A stretch of 64,000 nucleotides of DNA from [Mycobacterium] manitobense (GTDB lineage Bacteria > Actinomycetota > Actinomycetes > Mycobacteriales > Mycobacteriaceae). This document shows positions 27,673-35,664 of this stretch, in pieces. The notes beneath the pieces were generated by a model. The model was not told the DNA's origin. It made no database searches and worked only from the letters and a program-made list of their open reading frames with translations. Each line of letters begins with the position of its first letter. The first letter of the stretch is position 1. The stretch is from positions 25,011 through 89,010 of the forward strand of contig NZ_JACKSJ010000093.1 of assembly GCF_025821665.1 (NCBI RefSeq), written 5' to 3'. The position numbers were made by a program, and so were the translations under genes.

Positions 27673-29373
27673 GTGACCGAGACCGCGGAGGCCGAACCGC
27701 AGGCGCCTCCGCAGGACGAGCAGCCGCCCGCCAAACGACCTTGGTGGCTACGCAGGTACACCTTCTTCGGCACCGCCCTCGGTCTGGTGTTCCTGTGGTT
27801 CTCGATGACCCCGTCGCTGCTGCCGCGCGGGCCGCTGTTCCAGGGCCTCGTCAGTGGCGGCGCCGGCGCATTCGGCTACGCGCTCGGTGTGTTCGGGGTG
27901 TGGCTGGTCCGCTTCATGCTCTCGCGGAACTCCAGTCCGCGTGCCCCGGCGTGGGCGTGGCTGGCGCTGCTCGTCGTGGGCGTCATCGGCCAGGTGCTGA
28001 TGATCGTGTACTTCCATGTGTGGCAGGACCAGGTCCGGGACCTGATGGGGGTGCCGCGGCTGGGATTCTGGGACCATCCGCTGACGGCGGTGCTGTCCGT
28101 CGTGGTGCTGTTCGCCCTCGTGGAGGTCGGTCAGCTCATCCGCAGGCTGATCCTGTTCCTGATGCGCCAGCTCGAACGCGTTGCCCCACCCCGCGTTTCG
28201 GCCGTCGTCACGGTGACACTGCTGCTGGTGCTGACGATCGCCATCCTCAACGGCGTGGTCGTGCGCTTCGCGATGAGCACGATCAACAACACCTTCGAGG
28301 CGGTCAACGACGAGACCGACCCCGACTTCGCGGCGCCCACGTCGACACTGCAGTCCGGCGGCCCGCAGTCACTGGTCAGCTGGGAGTCGTTGGGCCACCA
28401 GGGGCGGGTGTTCGTCTCGGGCGCGACGCCGACGGAGAGGCTCACGCGGTTCAACGGCACACCGGCCGTCGAGCCGATCCGCGCCTACGCCGGACTGAAC
28501 TCCGCGGACGGCATCAAGGCGACCGCCGCACTCGCGGCGCAGGAACTCTTGCGCACCGGCGGCCTGGACCGCGAGGTGGTCGCGGTGGCCACCTCGACGG
28601 GCACCGGCTGGATCAACGGCGCGGAGGCCGCCGCGCTGGAGTACATGTTCAACGGCAACACCGCGATCGTCTCGATGCAGTACTCGTTCCTGCCGAGCTG
28701 GCTGTCGTTCCTCGTCGACAAGGAGAACGCCCGCCAGGCCGGGCAGGCGCTGTTCGAAGCCGTCGACGCCCTCATCCGGGAGATGCCCGAAGCGCAACGG
28801 CCACGACTGGTGGTCTTCGGCGAGAGCCTCGGTTCCTTCGGCGGCGAGGCGCCGTTCCTGGCGCTGAACAACCTCGTCGCCCGCACCGACGGCGCGCTGT
28901 TCAGCGGGCCGACGTTCAACAACACGATCTGGACCGACCTGACGCTCAACCGCGACGCCGGATCGCCGGAGTGGCTGCCGATCTACGACAAGGGCGAGAA
29001 CGTCCGGTTCGCCGCCCGGCCGGAGAACCTCGAGCGGCCAGCCGATCCGTGGGGCGTGCCGCGGGCGGTGTACCTGCAGCACGCCTCCGACCCGATCTCG
29101 TGGTGGAACCCGGATCTGCTGTTCGCCCGGCCCGACTGGCTCGAGGAACCGCCCGGCTACGACCGCACCGCCCGGATGAAGTGGATCCCGGTGGTGACGT
29201 TCCTGCAGGTCTCGGCCGACATGGCGGTGGCGATCGACGTGCCCGACGGGCACGGTCACGTCTACGTCAGGGACGTCGCCAACGCGTGGGCGGCGATCAT
29301 GCAGCCGCCGGGGTGGACGCCGGAGAAGACCGAGCGGCTGCGGCCGATGCTGCGTTCCGGCGAGAGCAGCTAA
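27673..29373 (+). CDS. Membrane alpha/beta hydrolase (Rv1069c type)
   Basis: The 566-residue protein has an N-terminal membrane domain with five or six helices (about 32-215) and a C-terminal alpha/beta-hydrolase domain of the bacterial Abhydrolase_9 type. The nucleophile is in LVVFGESLGSFGG, and a late His is in VPDGHGHVYVRD. Other conserved patches are STGTGWINGAEAAALEYMF and PVVTFLQVSADM. Substrates are unknown; its position after two acyl-CoA enzymes suggests lipid metabolism. The GTG start at 27673 is 9 bases after echA8. Confidence 0.88.
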   Translation: MTETAEAEPQAPPQDEQPPAKRPWWLRRYTFFGTALGLVFLWFSMTPSLLPRGPLFQGLVSGGAGAFGYALGVFGVWLVRFMLSRNSSPRAPAWAWLALLVVGVIGQVLMIVYFHVWQDQVRDLMGVPRLGFWDHPLTAVLSVVVLFALVEVGQLIRRLILFLMRQLERVAPPRVSAVVTVTLLLVLTIAILNGVVVRFAMSTINNTFEAVNDETDPDFAAPTSTLQSGGPQSLVSWESLGHQGRVFVSGATPTERLTRFNGTPAVEPIRAYAGLNSADGIKATAALAAQELLRTGGLDREVVAVATSTGTGWINGAEAAALEYMFNGNTAIVSMQYSFLPSWLSFLVDKENARQAGQALFEAVDALIREMPEAQRPRLVVFGESLGSFGGEAPFLALNNLVARTDGALFSGPTFNNTIWTDLTLNRDAGSPEWLPIYDKGENVRFAARPENLERPADPWGVPRAVYLQHASDPISWWNPDLLFARPDWLEEPPGYDRTARMKWIPVVTFLQVSADMAVAIDVPDGHGHVYVRDVANAWAAIMQPPGWTPEKTERLRPMLRSGESS

Positions 29374-29475
29374 CTAAACCGGTCACCGATTGACCGAAGC
29401 AATTTCATGCAATTGCCATATGTTCCCGGGTCGAGGGCTAAGTTTCCTGCATCGGCGTCAATTTGAGGAGCAATC

Positions 29476-30708
29476 ATGACGCTTGTCTCAAGATCGATCT
29501 GCACCGGAGTGGCCGTCGTCGGAATCAGTGCACTTGTCGCATCGCCGACGGTGACGCCACCCGTGACCGAAACAGCCGCCGTGCGGTACGTGGCCGACGT
29601 CCGGCCCGCCGCGCAGACGAGCCAGTTCCCGGAACTGTACGAGTGGTGGCAGCAGACATTCTGGCCCAGCGCATCCCGTCCGGTACCGCAGCCGCCGGTT
29701 ACTGGGCCGCTGCCCACGCCGGGTTCTGTGGCCGACGGTCTCGAGCAGGCGTACCACATCATCGAGCCGTGGGTCCGGTACGGCTTCGAACTCGGCGAGT
29801 ACGCGGTCGGATGGATCCCGTACGTCGGGTGGCTCGCACCCCAAGTGATGATCCTTTACAACTTCGGCGAGCGCATCGTCCATGCGATCGTCCACAACAC
29901 GCTCGACTGGATCGACGGCGACGGCAGCTTCGGGCAGAACCTCGCCGAGGGCCTGTCGTGGAGCTTGGACGCGCTGATCCAGCTGGGGATCGACGAGTTG
30001 AACTTCTTCCTGCCGAACCTGCCCCCGCTTCCGCCGTTTCCCGGGTCGACGGAATTCGCCGAGGGGTATGAGGGTTTTCGTACTTCGGTGCGGGATTTCC
30101 TCGGCGACCTGTCGGATCTGCTTCCGTATCACGATGAAGAGCGGCCACCGGTGGGATCGACATTGGTCGACGTGAGCCTGGCGACGACAGAGGTGGCGCC
30201 GACGGCCAAGGAAGACGTCGCCATCGATCCGGCGGAACCGACCGGGACTCTGGTCGACGCGCAACCCGGCACGAGCGTCGAAACCGTCGTCGATCCAGTC
30301 ACGCCGGAGCCGGCGGCTGCGGCCGATCCGCAACTCGACATCGGCCCGGCCGTGCTCGATGGCGCACCCGTCGACACCGCACCCGCACCCACGCTGCCCT
30401 CGACGCCGAAGACGGAGAAGCAGCTTCTGCGCCCCGCCGGCGTGATCGGCGAGGTCAGGAGCAATCTGAAGCAGGCGCGGGACGAACTTCGCGGCGCCGC
30501 AGCCGAAACGAAGAAGTCGTTGACCGGCCGAGCGGATGCGGCGCGCGAGGCCGACGATTCGGCGAAGCCGGCGAAGGACCTTCGAACGCGAATCAAGAAC
30601 CGCGTCGAAAGAGCCACGGACCAGATCCGTTCCAGAACCGAGCGCGCGACGTCGGACGCGGCCCCGGCCGCGGACCGAAAGAAGAAAAAGGCCGACGCAG
30701 AGAGCTAG
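29476..30708 (+). CDS. Secreted protein with basic, helical C-terminal tail
   Basis: The 410-residue protein starts with a signal-like segment (residues 1-32, SICTGVAVVGISALVAS). Residues 65-160 form a helical domain rich in Trp/Tyr (YHIIEPWVRYGFELGEYAV, GWIPYVGWLAPQVM). Residues 210-320 are acidic, Ala/Pro/Thr-rich and probably disordered, and residues 325-410 are strongly basic and helical, ending DRKKKKADAES. The helical WIPYVGWL-type region is common in mycobacterial exported proteins adjoining PE/PPE loci, and M. tuberculosis has PE_PGRS genes at this position. I cannot name a function. The ATG at 29476 follows GAGGAG. Its stop overlaps the convergent rhodanese gene by four bases. Confidence 0.8.
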   Translation: MTLVSRSICTGVAVVGISALVASPTVTPPVTETAAVRYVADVRPAAQTSQFPELYEWWQQTFWPSASRPVPQPPVTGPLPTPGSVADGLEQAYHIIEPWVRYGFELGEYAVGWIPYVGWLAPQVMILYNFGERIVHAIVHNTLDWIDGDGSFGQNLAEGLSWSLDALIQLGIDELNFFLPNLPPLPPFPGSTEFAEGYEGFRTSVRDFLGDLSDLLPYHDEERPPVGSTLVDVSLATTEVAPTAKEDVAIDPAEPTGTLVDAQPGTSVETVVDPVTPEPAAAADPQLDIGPAVLDGAPVDTAPAPTLPSTPKTEKQLLRPAGVIGEVRSNLKQARDELRGAAAETKKSLTGRADAAREADDSAKPAKDLRTRIKNRVERATDQIRSRTERATSDAAPAADRKKKKADAES

Positions 30709-31085
30709 ACGAGGACGCCTTCGGCCTTCAGCGCGTGGTAGCCGCCGATCACGTCGGTGGACCGGTGCAGCCCGAGATCGAGCAGCGCTGCGGCGGCCAG
30801 GCTCGAGGTGTAACCCTCGGAGCACAGCACCACCCATTCGACGTCGTCGTCGACGGCCTGGGTGATCTTCGCGTCGCTGGTCGGGTCGCAGCGCCACTCC
30901 AGCACGTTGCGTTCGATCACCAGCGCGGCCGGCACGTCACCCTCGCGTGCCCGCTGCGCCTGCGGACGGATGTCCACCAGCAGGGCGCCGCGCTCCAGCG
31001 CTGCGGGCACGTCGCGGGCCGGCATCCGCTCGAGACGCGACCGCGCACTCTCGAGGATGCGGTCGATGCGGCTGGCCATGCTCAT
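30705..31085 (-). CDS. Rhodanese-like sulfurtransferase (Rv1066 type)
   Basis: The 126-residue single-domain rhodanese has the substrate-binding LLVDIRPQAQRAREGDVPAAL and the active-site Cys88 in VVLCSEGYTSSLAA. It would transfer sulfane sulfur from a persulfide or thiosulfate to an acceptor. The ATG at 31085 overlaps the stop of the cysteine dioxygenase gene as ATGA, so the pair is coupled. Cysteine dioxygenase plus rhodanese points to sulfur disposal or persulfide handling. Confidence 0.9.
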   Translation of the reverse strand: MSMASRIDRILESARSRLERMPARDVPAALERGALLVDIRPQAQRAREGDVPAALVIERNVLEWRCDPTSDAKITQAVDDDVEWVVLCSEGYTSSLAAAALLDLGLHRSTDVIGGYHALKAEGVLV

Positions 31086-31636
31086 CCCTCCGGGTGTTCG
31101 GTGAGTTCGGTGCGGTTGCGCCGCAACGTCTGCCGATCGGTGACCTCGTAGAACGACATCGCCGTCAGCGGCGGCGAGTAGGCGTGCACGCTGAGCGTAG
31201 GCGTCGGGACGGGGTCCGGCGCCCACACCACATCGTGCACCCACCCCAGCGGGAACCCTGCCTGATCGCCCGCCGACAACCGCCGGCGGCGCAACGCCTC
31301 GCCGTCCCAGCGGGTTTCGGACAGCGAACCCGACACCACGGTGAGCGCGCCGAGCGAGCCGCCGTGGTCGTGCAGTTCGGTCGACCGGTCGGGCACCCAG
31401 CTGATGAGCCAGATGTCGAGTTCGTCGTCGCCGTACATGCGGGTGAACCAGCGGTCGTCACTCGGAACGCCGCGCTTCGGCAGCAGGTGGTCGTAGCGGC
31501 CGCTGAGCACCTCGTCGGCGCCGGCGTCGGTGGCGTGCAGCAGATCAGGCAACCGGAGCCGGGTGGGCGCCGAGACGGCCGGGGCGATCGCGACGGGCGG
31601 CAGCGTGAGGGGACGCGTGGAAACCGCGGAAACCAT
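31082..31636 (-). CDS. Cysteine dioxygenase-type cupin (Rv1065 type)
   Basis: The 184-residue cupin oxidises cysteine, or a related thiol such as 3-mercaptopropionate, to the sulfinate with non-heme iron. The iron ligands are seen as His89 and His91 in ELHDHGGSLGALTV and His134 in LGWVHDVVW. The family also has the DIWLISWVPDRST strand before the metal site. The ATG at 31636 heads a coupled operon with the rhodanese gene. Upstream, on the same strand, is a 13-residue peptide ending ECCRA, the kind of polycysteine leader that senses cysteine supply in mycobacteria. Confidence 0.9.
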   Translation of the reverse strand: MVSAVSTRPLTLPPVAIAPAVSAPTRLRLPDLLHATDAGADEVLSGRYDHLLPKRGVPSDDRWFTRMYGDDELDIWLISWVPDRSTELHDHGGSLGALTVVSGSLSETRWDGEALRRRRLSAGDQAGFPLGWVHDVVWAPDPVPTPTLSVHAYSPPLTAMSFYEVTDRQTLRRNRTELTEHPEG

Positions 31637-31681
31637 GGAGGAGCTCCAAAGGGGTGTGACGGGACGGATCGAGGGCGGGCG

Positions 31682-31723
31682 TCAGGCCCGACAACACTCC
31701 AGACGGTCAGTCGTCTTCGTCAC
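31682..31723 (-). CDS. Polycysteine leader peptide (uORF) of the cysteine dioxygenase operon
   Basis: A 14-codon frame starting GTG encodes VTKTTDRLECCRA and then stops, 45 bases before the dioxygenase ATG. Two adjacent Cys codons near the end, followed by Arg-Ala and stop, are the hallmark of the leaderless polycysteine attenuator peptides known in mycobacteria, in which ribosome stalling at Cys codons controls downstream translation. There is no ribosome-binding site upstream of the GTG, consistent with leaderless translation. The -10 region (ACACTT) is weak, ending 6 bases before the start. The dioxygenase's GGAG sits inside GGAGCTCC just before its ATG and could be masked by pairing. Confidence 0.7.
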   Translation of the reverse strand: MTKTTDRLECCRA

Positions 31724-31913
31724 AGCGCCAAGTGTTCCACAGCCCGGGACGGCCCGGTAGCCGCCGGCTTTAACCTCAGGATGAATCTGGAAAAGCGCTG
31801 GTCGGCTCCCGAGCGCCGGCGGAGCGAACAGAGTGTCGAAGCGTTGGTTCGACGCCTTCGCCCGGGGGTAAAGTCGTGTTCGGGCCGTGGGGAGAAGCTG
31901 CAGGAGGCCTGCA

Positions 31914-32186
31914 ATGAAGATCAGACATCTGGCAGTCGCCGCGGCTGCCTCGTTCGCGCCGCTGTTGTTCGTGACGGTCGCGACGCCCGGTGTGGGCAGT
32001 GCCGCCGAGTGCGGCCCCGGCACGGTGTACGACGCGCCGTCCAACTCGTGTGTGGGTGCTCCCCCGCCACCGCCACCCCCGCCGCCCCCGCCACCTCCCC
32101 CACCGTGGAACGGCGACCCGACCCCCGGGTTCTCGATCGGCGTGTGTGCGCCGATCCCGTTCGTCTCGCTCTGCACCGGCATCTGA
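31914..32186 (+). CDS. Small secreted protein with polyproline stretch
   Basis: The 90-residue product has a typical signal peptide (1-31, MKIRHLAVAAAASFAP ... SAA), then a short mature part with Cys residues in AAECGPGT, NSCVGA, GVCAPI and SLCTG that could form two disulfides. Fifteen consecutive prolines sit between the second and third Cys. The ATG at 31914 follows AGGAGG, a strong ribosome-binding site. The family is common in mycobacteria but has no known function. Confidence 0.8.
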   Translation: MKIRHLAVAAAASFAPLLFVTVATPGVGSAAECGPGTVYDAPSNSCVGAPPPPPPPPPPPPPPPWNGDPTPGFSIGVCAPIPFVSLCTGI

Positions 32187-32220
32187 CGCAGGCGGCGGCG
32201 GGCCGCTTCGCGCGGTTGCC

Positions 32221-32226
32221 TAGATT
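32221..32226 (+). promoter_or_regulatory. Candidate -10 box for leaderless lpqV mRNA
   Basis: TAGATT fits the TANNNT -10 consensus and ends seven bases before the lpqV ATG at 32234. This is the spacing at which mycobacterial transcripts begin exactly at the start codon. No Shine-Dalgarno sequence precedes the ATG, which supports leaderless initiation. Confidence 0.5.
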
Positions 32227-32233
32227 GAGCGGT

Positions 32234-32665
32234 ATGCGCAGCTACCTCGCAGTGGTGTTCGCGGCCGCCGGTGTCCTCGCCCTCGCCGGCTGTTCGTCGG
32301 GCTCCGACGACGCCGTCCCCGGCACTTCGCCGCAGCCCGGCCCGTCGACGACGGCCACGTCGGAGACGCGCACGGCGGCCCCGGGCGCGCAGGAGGTGAC
32401 GCCGGGCGGGGTGACCACCGCCGTCGGCTCGCCCGCGGAGTCCACCGAGGAGGAGTACTTCCAGGCGTGCAACGCCGCCAGGACGTGGATGACCGAGAAG
32501 GGTGGCGACCTCGCGTCGCAGATCGAGCCGTACCTCGGCGAGCTGCAGCGTTCGGACTCGGCGGGGCCCGGGACGTTCGGCACGCCGTGGTCGAAGCTGA
32601 CACCGCCGCGGCAGGCGGCGGTGATCGTCGCGGTCGAGGCGGCCGCCGGCGAGTTGTGCGGCTGA
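32234..32665 (+). CDS. lpqV: Lipoprotein LpqV
   Basis: The 143-residue protein has a lipoprotein signal with the lipobox LALAGC (lipidated Cys20), then a Ser/Thr/Pro-rich linker to about residue 75 and a small helical domain with two Cys (FQACNAART and GELCG). It is equivalent in position and sequence to LpqV (Rv1064c). Function is unknown. A -10-like TAGATT lies seven bases upstream of the ATG, suggesting a leaderless message. The patatin-like gene follows 33 bases downstream. Confidence 0.88.
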   Translation: MRSYLAVVFAAAGVLALAGCSSGSDDAVPGTSPQPGPSTTATSETRTAAPGAQEVTPGGVTTAVGSPAESTEEEYFQACNAARTWMTEKGGDLASQIEPYLGELQRSDSAGPGTFGTPWSKLTPPRQAAVIVAVEAAAGELCG

Positions 32666-32698
32666 CCGTTTCGAACCGGCAGGGCGCACAATAGCGCC

Positions 32699-33724
32699 AT
32701 GAGCAAGCGGGTCGCTCTGGTGCTGGGCAGCGGCGGGGCTCGTGGCTACGCGCACATCGGGGTGATCGACGAGTTGCGCGGCCGCGGCTACGAGGTCGTC
32801 GGGGTGTCGGGATCGTCGATGGGCGCCCTGGTCGGGGGCCTGCACGCGGCGGGAAAGCTCGACGAGTACGCCGACTGGGCGAAGGGCCTGACGCAGCGTG
32901 CGGTGCTCCGGCTGCTCGATCCGGCGATCACCGCCGCCGGGGTGCTGCGGGCCGAGAAGATCATCGACGCGGTCCGCGAGATCCTCGGCGAGGTGGCGAT
33001 CGAGGACCTCCCGATCCCCTACACGGCGGTGACGACGGACCTGATCGCGGGCAAGTCGGTGTGGTTGCAGCGCGGTCCGCTCGACGAGGCGATCCGCGCC
33101 TCCATCGCCATTCCCGGCGTGATCATGCCCTACGTGCTGGACGGCCGCTTGCTCGCCGACGGCGGCATCCTCGACCCGTTGCCGATGGCGCCGATCTCGG
33201 CCGTCAACGCCGACCTGACGATCGCGGTGAGCCTGAGCGGCAGCGAGTCCGGCGGGCGCGCCGAACCCGACGGCGACCAGTCGGGCGTCAACACCGAATG
33301 GCTGAATCGCCTGCTGCGCAGCACATCTGCGCTGCTCGACACCAAGTCGGCCCGCGCAGTGCTCGACACGCCCGCGGTGCGGTCGATGCTCAGCCGGTTC
33401 GGCACCACCGAAGACCCGGAGGACGGCACCGTCGACGACGCTGCCGACGGGGACGGCTCCGAGAACCTAGACGAGGACGTCGTGGTGCCCCGGCTGAGCA
33501 GCTTCGAGGTGATGAACCGCACCATCGACATCGCGCAGGCAGCGCTGGCCCGCCACACGCTGGCCGGCTACCCGCCGGATCTGCTGATCGAGGTCCCTCG
33601 CACCGTCTGCCGCAGCCTCGACTTCCACCGCGCCGCTGAGGTCATCCAGGTCGGCCGCGAGCTGGCGACGCGCGCGCTCGACGAGCTGGAGGCGCCGGGC
33701 CTCAGCCCGCTGCTGACCCCCTAG
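32699..33724 (+). CDS. Patatin-like phospholipase (Rv1063c type)
   Basis: The 341-residue protein has the patatin glycine-rich oxyanion motif GSGGARGYAHIG, the nucleophile elbow GSSMG (Ser40) and the dyad Asp in LLADGGILDPLP. Patatin-like enzymes release fatty acids from lipids using a Ser-Asp dyad. The C-terminal 120 residues include an acidic insert (DDAADGDGSENLDEDV) and a helical tail. The start ATG is at 32699. It converges on a second patatin-like gene of different subfamily with a four-base overlap. Confidence 0.9.
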   Translation: MSKRVALVLGSGGARGYAHIGVIDELRGRGYEVVGVSGSSMGALVGGLHAAGKLDEYADWAKGLTQRAVLRLLDPAITAAGVLRAEKIIDAVREILGEVAIEDLPIPYTAVTTDLIAGKSVWLQRGPLDEAIRASIAIPGVIMPYVLDGRLLADGGILDPLPMAPISAVNADLTIAVSLSGSESGGRAEPDGDQSGVNTEWLNRLLRSTSALLDTKSARAVLDTPAVRSMLSRFGTTEDPEDGTVDDAADGDGSENLDEDVVVPRLSSFEVMNRTIDIAQAALARHTLAGYPPDLLIEVPRTVCRSLDFHRAAEVIQVGRELATRALDELEAPGLSPLLTP

Positions 33725-34575
33725 CCGAGGAACGCCGCGATCTCGGCGGCAACCCGGCGGCCCTGTGTCCGCCCGGCCCGCGCGGACGGGACGCGGCATG
33801 CCGGGTCGAGCGGGTTGGCGCCGAATGCGGCGAGCGCGTCGTCGTCGGCGAACACCCCGAGCACCCGGTCACCGTGTGAGGCGATCTCTTCGGCAGCGCC
33901 GCCGCCGAACGGCGACGGCGAGTTCCGGCCGGACGGCACCAGCACCACGACGGCGTCGCAGTCGTCCACGAACCGCAGATTGATGGTGCTGCCGACACCA
34001 CCGTCCATGTAGCGGCGGCCGCCGATCGTCACCGGCGGCCAGGCGCCGGGCACCGCACAACTGGCGGCCACGGCGTCGACGAGGCCGACACCGGCGGACC
34101 GATCGAACGCGACGAGTTCACCGGTCGCGGTGTCGATCGCGGGAATCCGCAACACCCGGTCGGGCCACTCGTGCGACGGCAGCCGGGCGGCGATCACCTC
34201 GCGCCGCACCGCCTCGTCGACCGTCGGGGTGGACAGCGCGATCTCACCGATACGTTGCAGCTTCTGCGTGGTCGTCAGGCCGGGCTGCGCCATCGCACCG
34301 ACGAACAGTTCGACGATGCCCTCGATGCCGACGGCCGGACTGAGTTCGGCAGACGCCGTAGCCAATTGGCGGTCGAACAGCGCTTCGAGGCTCGTGCCGC
34401 TGCTGATCTGCGCGGCGACCGTCGACCCGGCCGAGGTGCCCAGCAGGACGTCGGCATCCAGAAGCGCCTGCGCCGTCGACGGCGACTCGTCGGCGATGCC
34501 CCGCAGAATGCCCGTCTCCCAGGCGATACCCGCTATCCCGCCGCCGGCGAGGACCAGTGCCCTTTTCGTTGTCAC
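33721..34575 (-). CDS. Patatin-like phospholipase (Rv1062 type)
   Basis: The 284-residue protein shows the patatin motifs ALVLAGGGIAGIAWE, LLGTSAGS (nucleophile Ser48) and YMDGGVGS (dyad Asp), so it is expected to be an acyl hydrolase. It is only distantly similar to the convergent patatin gene. I chose the GTG at 34575 (VTTKRALVLAGGG), which gives the usual short N-terminus; a longer frame reads antisense through the alcohol dehydrogenase gene. It diverges from that gene across about 40 bases. Confidence 0.88.
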   Translation of the reverse strand: MTTKRALVLAGGGIAGIAWETGILRGIADESPSTAQALLDADVLLGTSAGSTVAAQISSGTSLEALFDRQLATASAELSPAVGIEGIVELFVGAMAQPGLTTTQKLQRIGEIALSTPTVDEAVRREVIAARLPSHEWPDRVLRIPAIDTATGELVAFDRSAGVGLVDAVAASCAVPGAWPPVTIGGRRYMDGGVGSTINLRFVDDCDAVVVLVPSGRNSPSPFGGGAAEEIASHGDRVLGVFADDDALAAFGANPLDPACRVPSARAGRTQGRRVAAEIAAFLG

Positions 34576-34614
34576 GGGTCCCGAGTGTGCCAGCCGTCGC
34601 CTACCGTGAGGCGG

Positions 34615-35655
34615 ATGGCCACCATGCGCGCGCAGCGCTTCTACGCCGACACCAGGACCGTCACCGTGGAGGACGTCCCGATTCCCGCGCCGGGCCCGGG
34701 TGAGGTGCTGGTCAAGGTCGCGTTCTGCGGCATCTGCCACTCCGACCTCAGCCTGATCAACGGCACATTTCCCTCGCAGCTGCCGGTGGTCACCCAGGGG
34801 CACGAGACGTCGGGCACCGTCGCGGCCATCGGGCCCGGCGTCACCGGCTGGGCGGAGGGCGACCGCGTGGTGGTGGCCGCCGGCAAGCCGTGCCTGGAAT
34901 GCGTGAACTGCCGCCGCGGCGACATGTCGAACTGCCTGCGCATCCGGTTGATGGCGTTCGCCTACGACGGAGGCTGGGCCGAATACACGGTGGCTCAGGC
35001 GTTCGGCCTGACGAGGATTCCGGACAACGTGCCGATGGAGCAGGCCGCGATCCTGGCCGACGCCGTCTCGACGCCCTATGGGGCGGTGGTCCGGACCGCC
35101 GGTGTCGGTATCGGCGAGTCCGTCGGCGTCTGGGGTGTCGGCGGATTGGGCACGCACATCATCCAACTCGCCCGGCTGGTCGGCGCTGCCCCGATCATCG
35201 CGGTCGACATCAAACCCGCCATCCTCGACAGAGCGCTGGCCGTCGGCGCCGACCACGCGTTCGACGCGCGCGACCCCGACCTCGCGGGCAAGATCGCCGA
35301 GGTAACCGGCGGACGCAACCTCGACGTCGCGTTCGACGCGGTCGGCCTCGGGTCGACGTTCGAGCAGGCCCTGAACAGCCTGACCGTCGGCGGCAGGCTC
35401 GTCGGCGTCGGGATGAGCGCCGACGCCCCAACCATCGGGCCGACCTCGATCTTCAACCTGTTCAAGCGCCAGGTGCTCGGACACCTCGGGTATCAGAACT
35501 CCGACATCGGCACACTGGCTCAACTGGTTTCGCTGGGCCGCCTGGACCTGTCGCGCTCGATCAGTGCCGTCGTCCCGCTGGAGGACGTCGCACTCGGCAT
35601 CGAAAAGCTCGAGAAGGCCGACGGCGATCCCATCCGGATCCTCGTGCAGCCGTGA
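34615..35655 (+). CDS. Zinc-dependent alcohol dehydrogenase
   Basis: The 346-residue medium-chain dehydrogenase has the catalytic zinc ligands Cys38 (FCGICHSDL) and His63-Glu64 (QGHETSG), and the four-Cys structural zinc loop at 93, 96, 99 and 107. The NAD(P)-binding fold has GVWGVGGLGTHIIQLA, and the following acidic residue (AVDIK) favours NAD. The substrate is not predictable. The ATG at 34615 or the one nine bases later could be used; the first is close to GAGG. Confidence 0.88.
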   Translation: MATMRAQRFYADTRTVTVEDVPIPAPGPGEVLVKVAFCGICHSDLSLINGTFPSQLPVVTQGHETSGTVAAIGPGVTGWAEGDRVVVAAGKPCLECVNCRRGDMSNCLRIRLMAFAYDGGWAEYTVAQAFGLTRIPDNVPMEQAAILADAVSTPYGAVVRTAGVGIGESVGVWGVGGLGTHIIQLARLVGAAPIIAVDIKPAILDRALAVGADHAFDARDPDLAGKIAEVTGGRNLDVAFDAVGLGSTFEQALNSLTVGGRLVGVGMSADAPTIGPTSIFNLFKRQVLGHLGYQNSDIGTLAQLVSLGRLDLSRSISAVVPLEDVALGIEKLEKADGDPIRILVQP

Positions 35656-35664
35656 GTTTTCGGG

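Noticed and set aside
29380..29396. CGGTCA/TGACCG hairpin after the membrane hydrolase as a terminator
   Set aside because: The stem is only six base pairs and there is no T-tract; evidence is too weak to list.
29488..30897. 469-codon minus-strand frame opposite the secreted basic-tailed protein
   Set aside because: It is Arg-rich without domains, and it overlaps two better-supported genes, the secreted protein and the rhodanese.
32041..32105. CCX repeat run as a microsatellite outside coding DNA
   Set aside because: It is the in-frame polyproline stretch of a small secreted protein with a strong ribosome-binding site and signal peptide.
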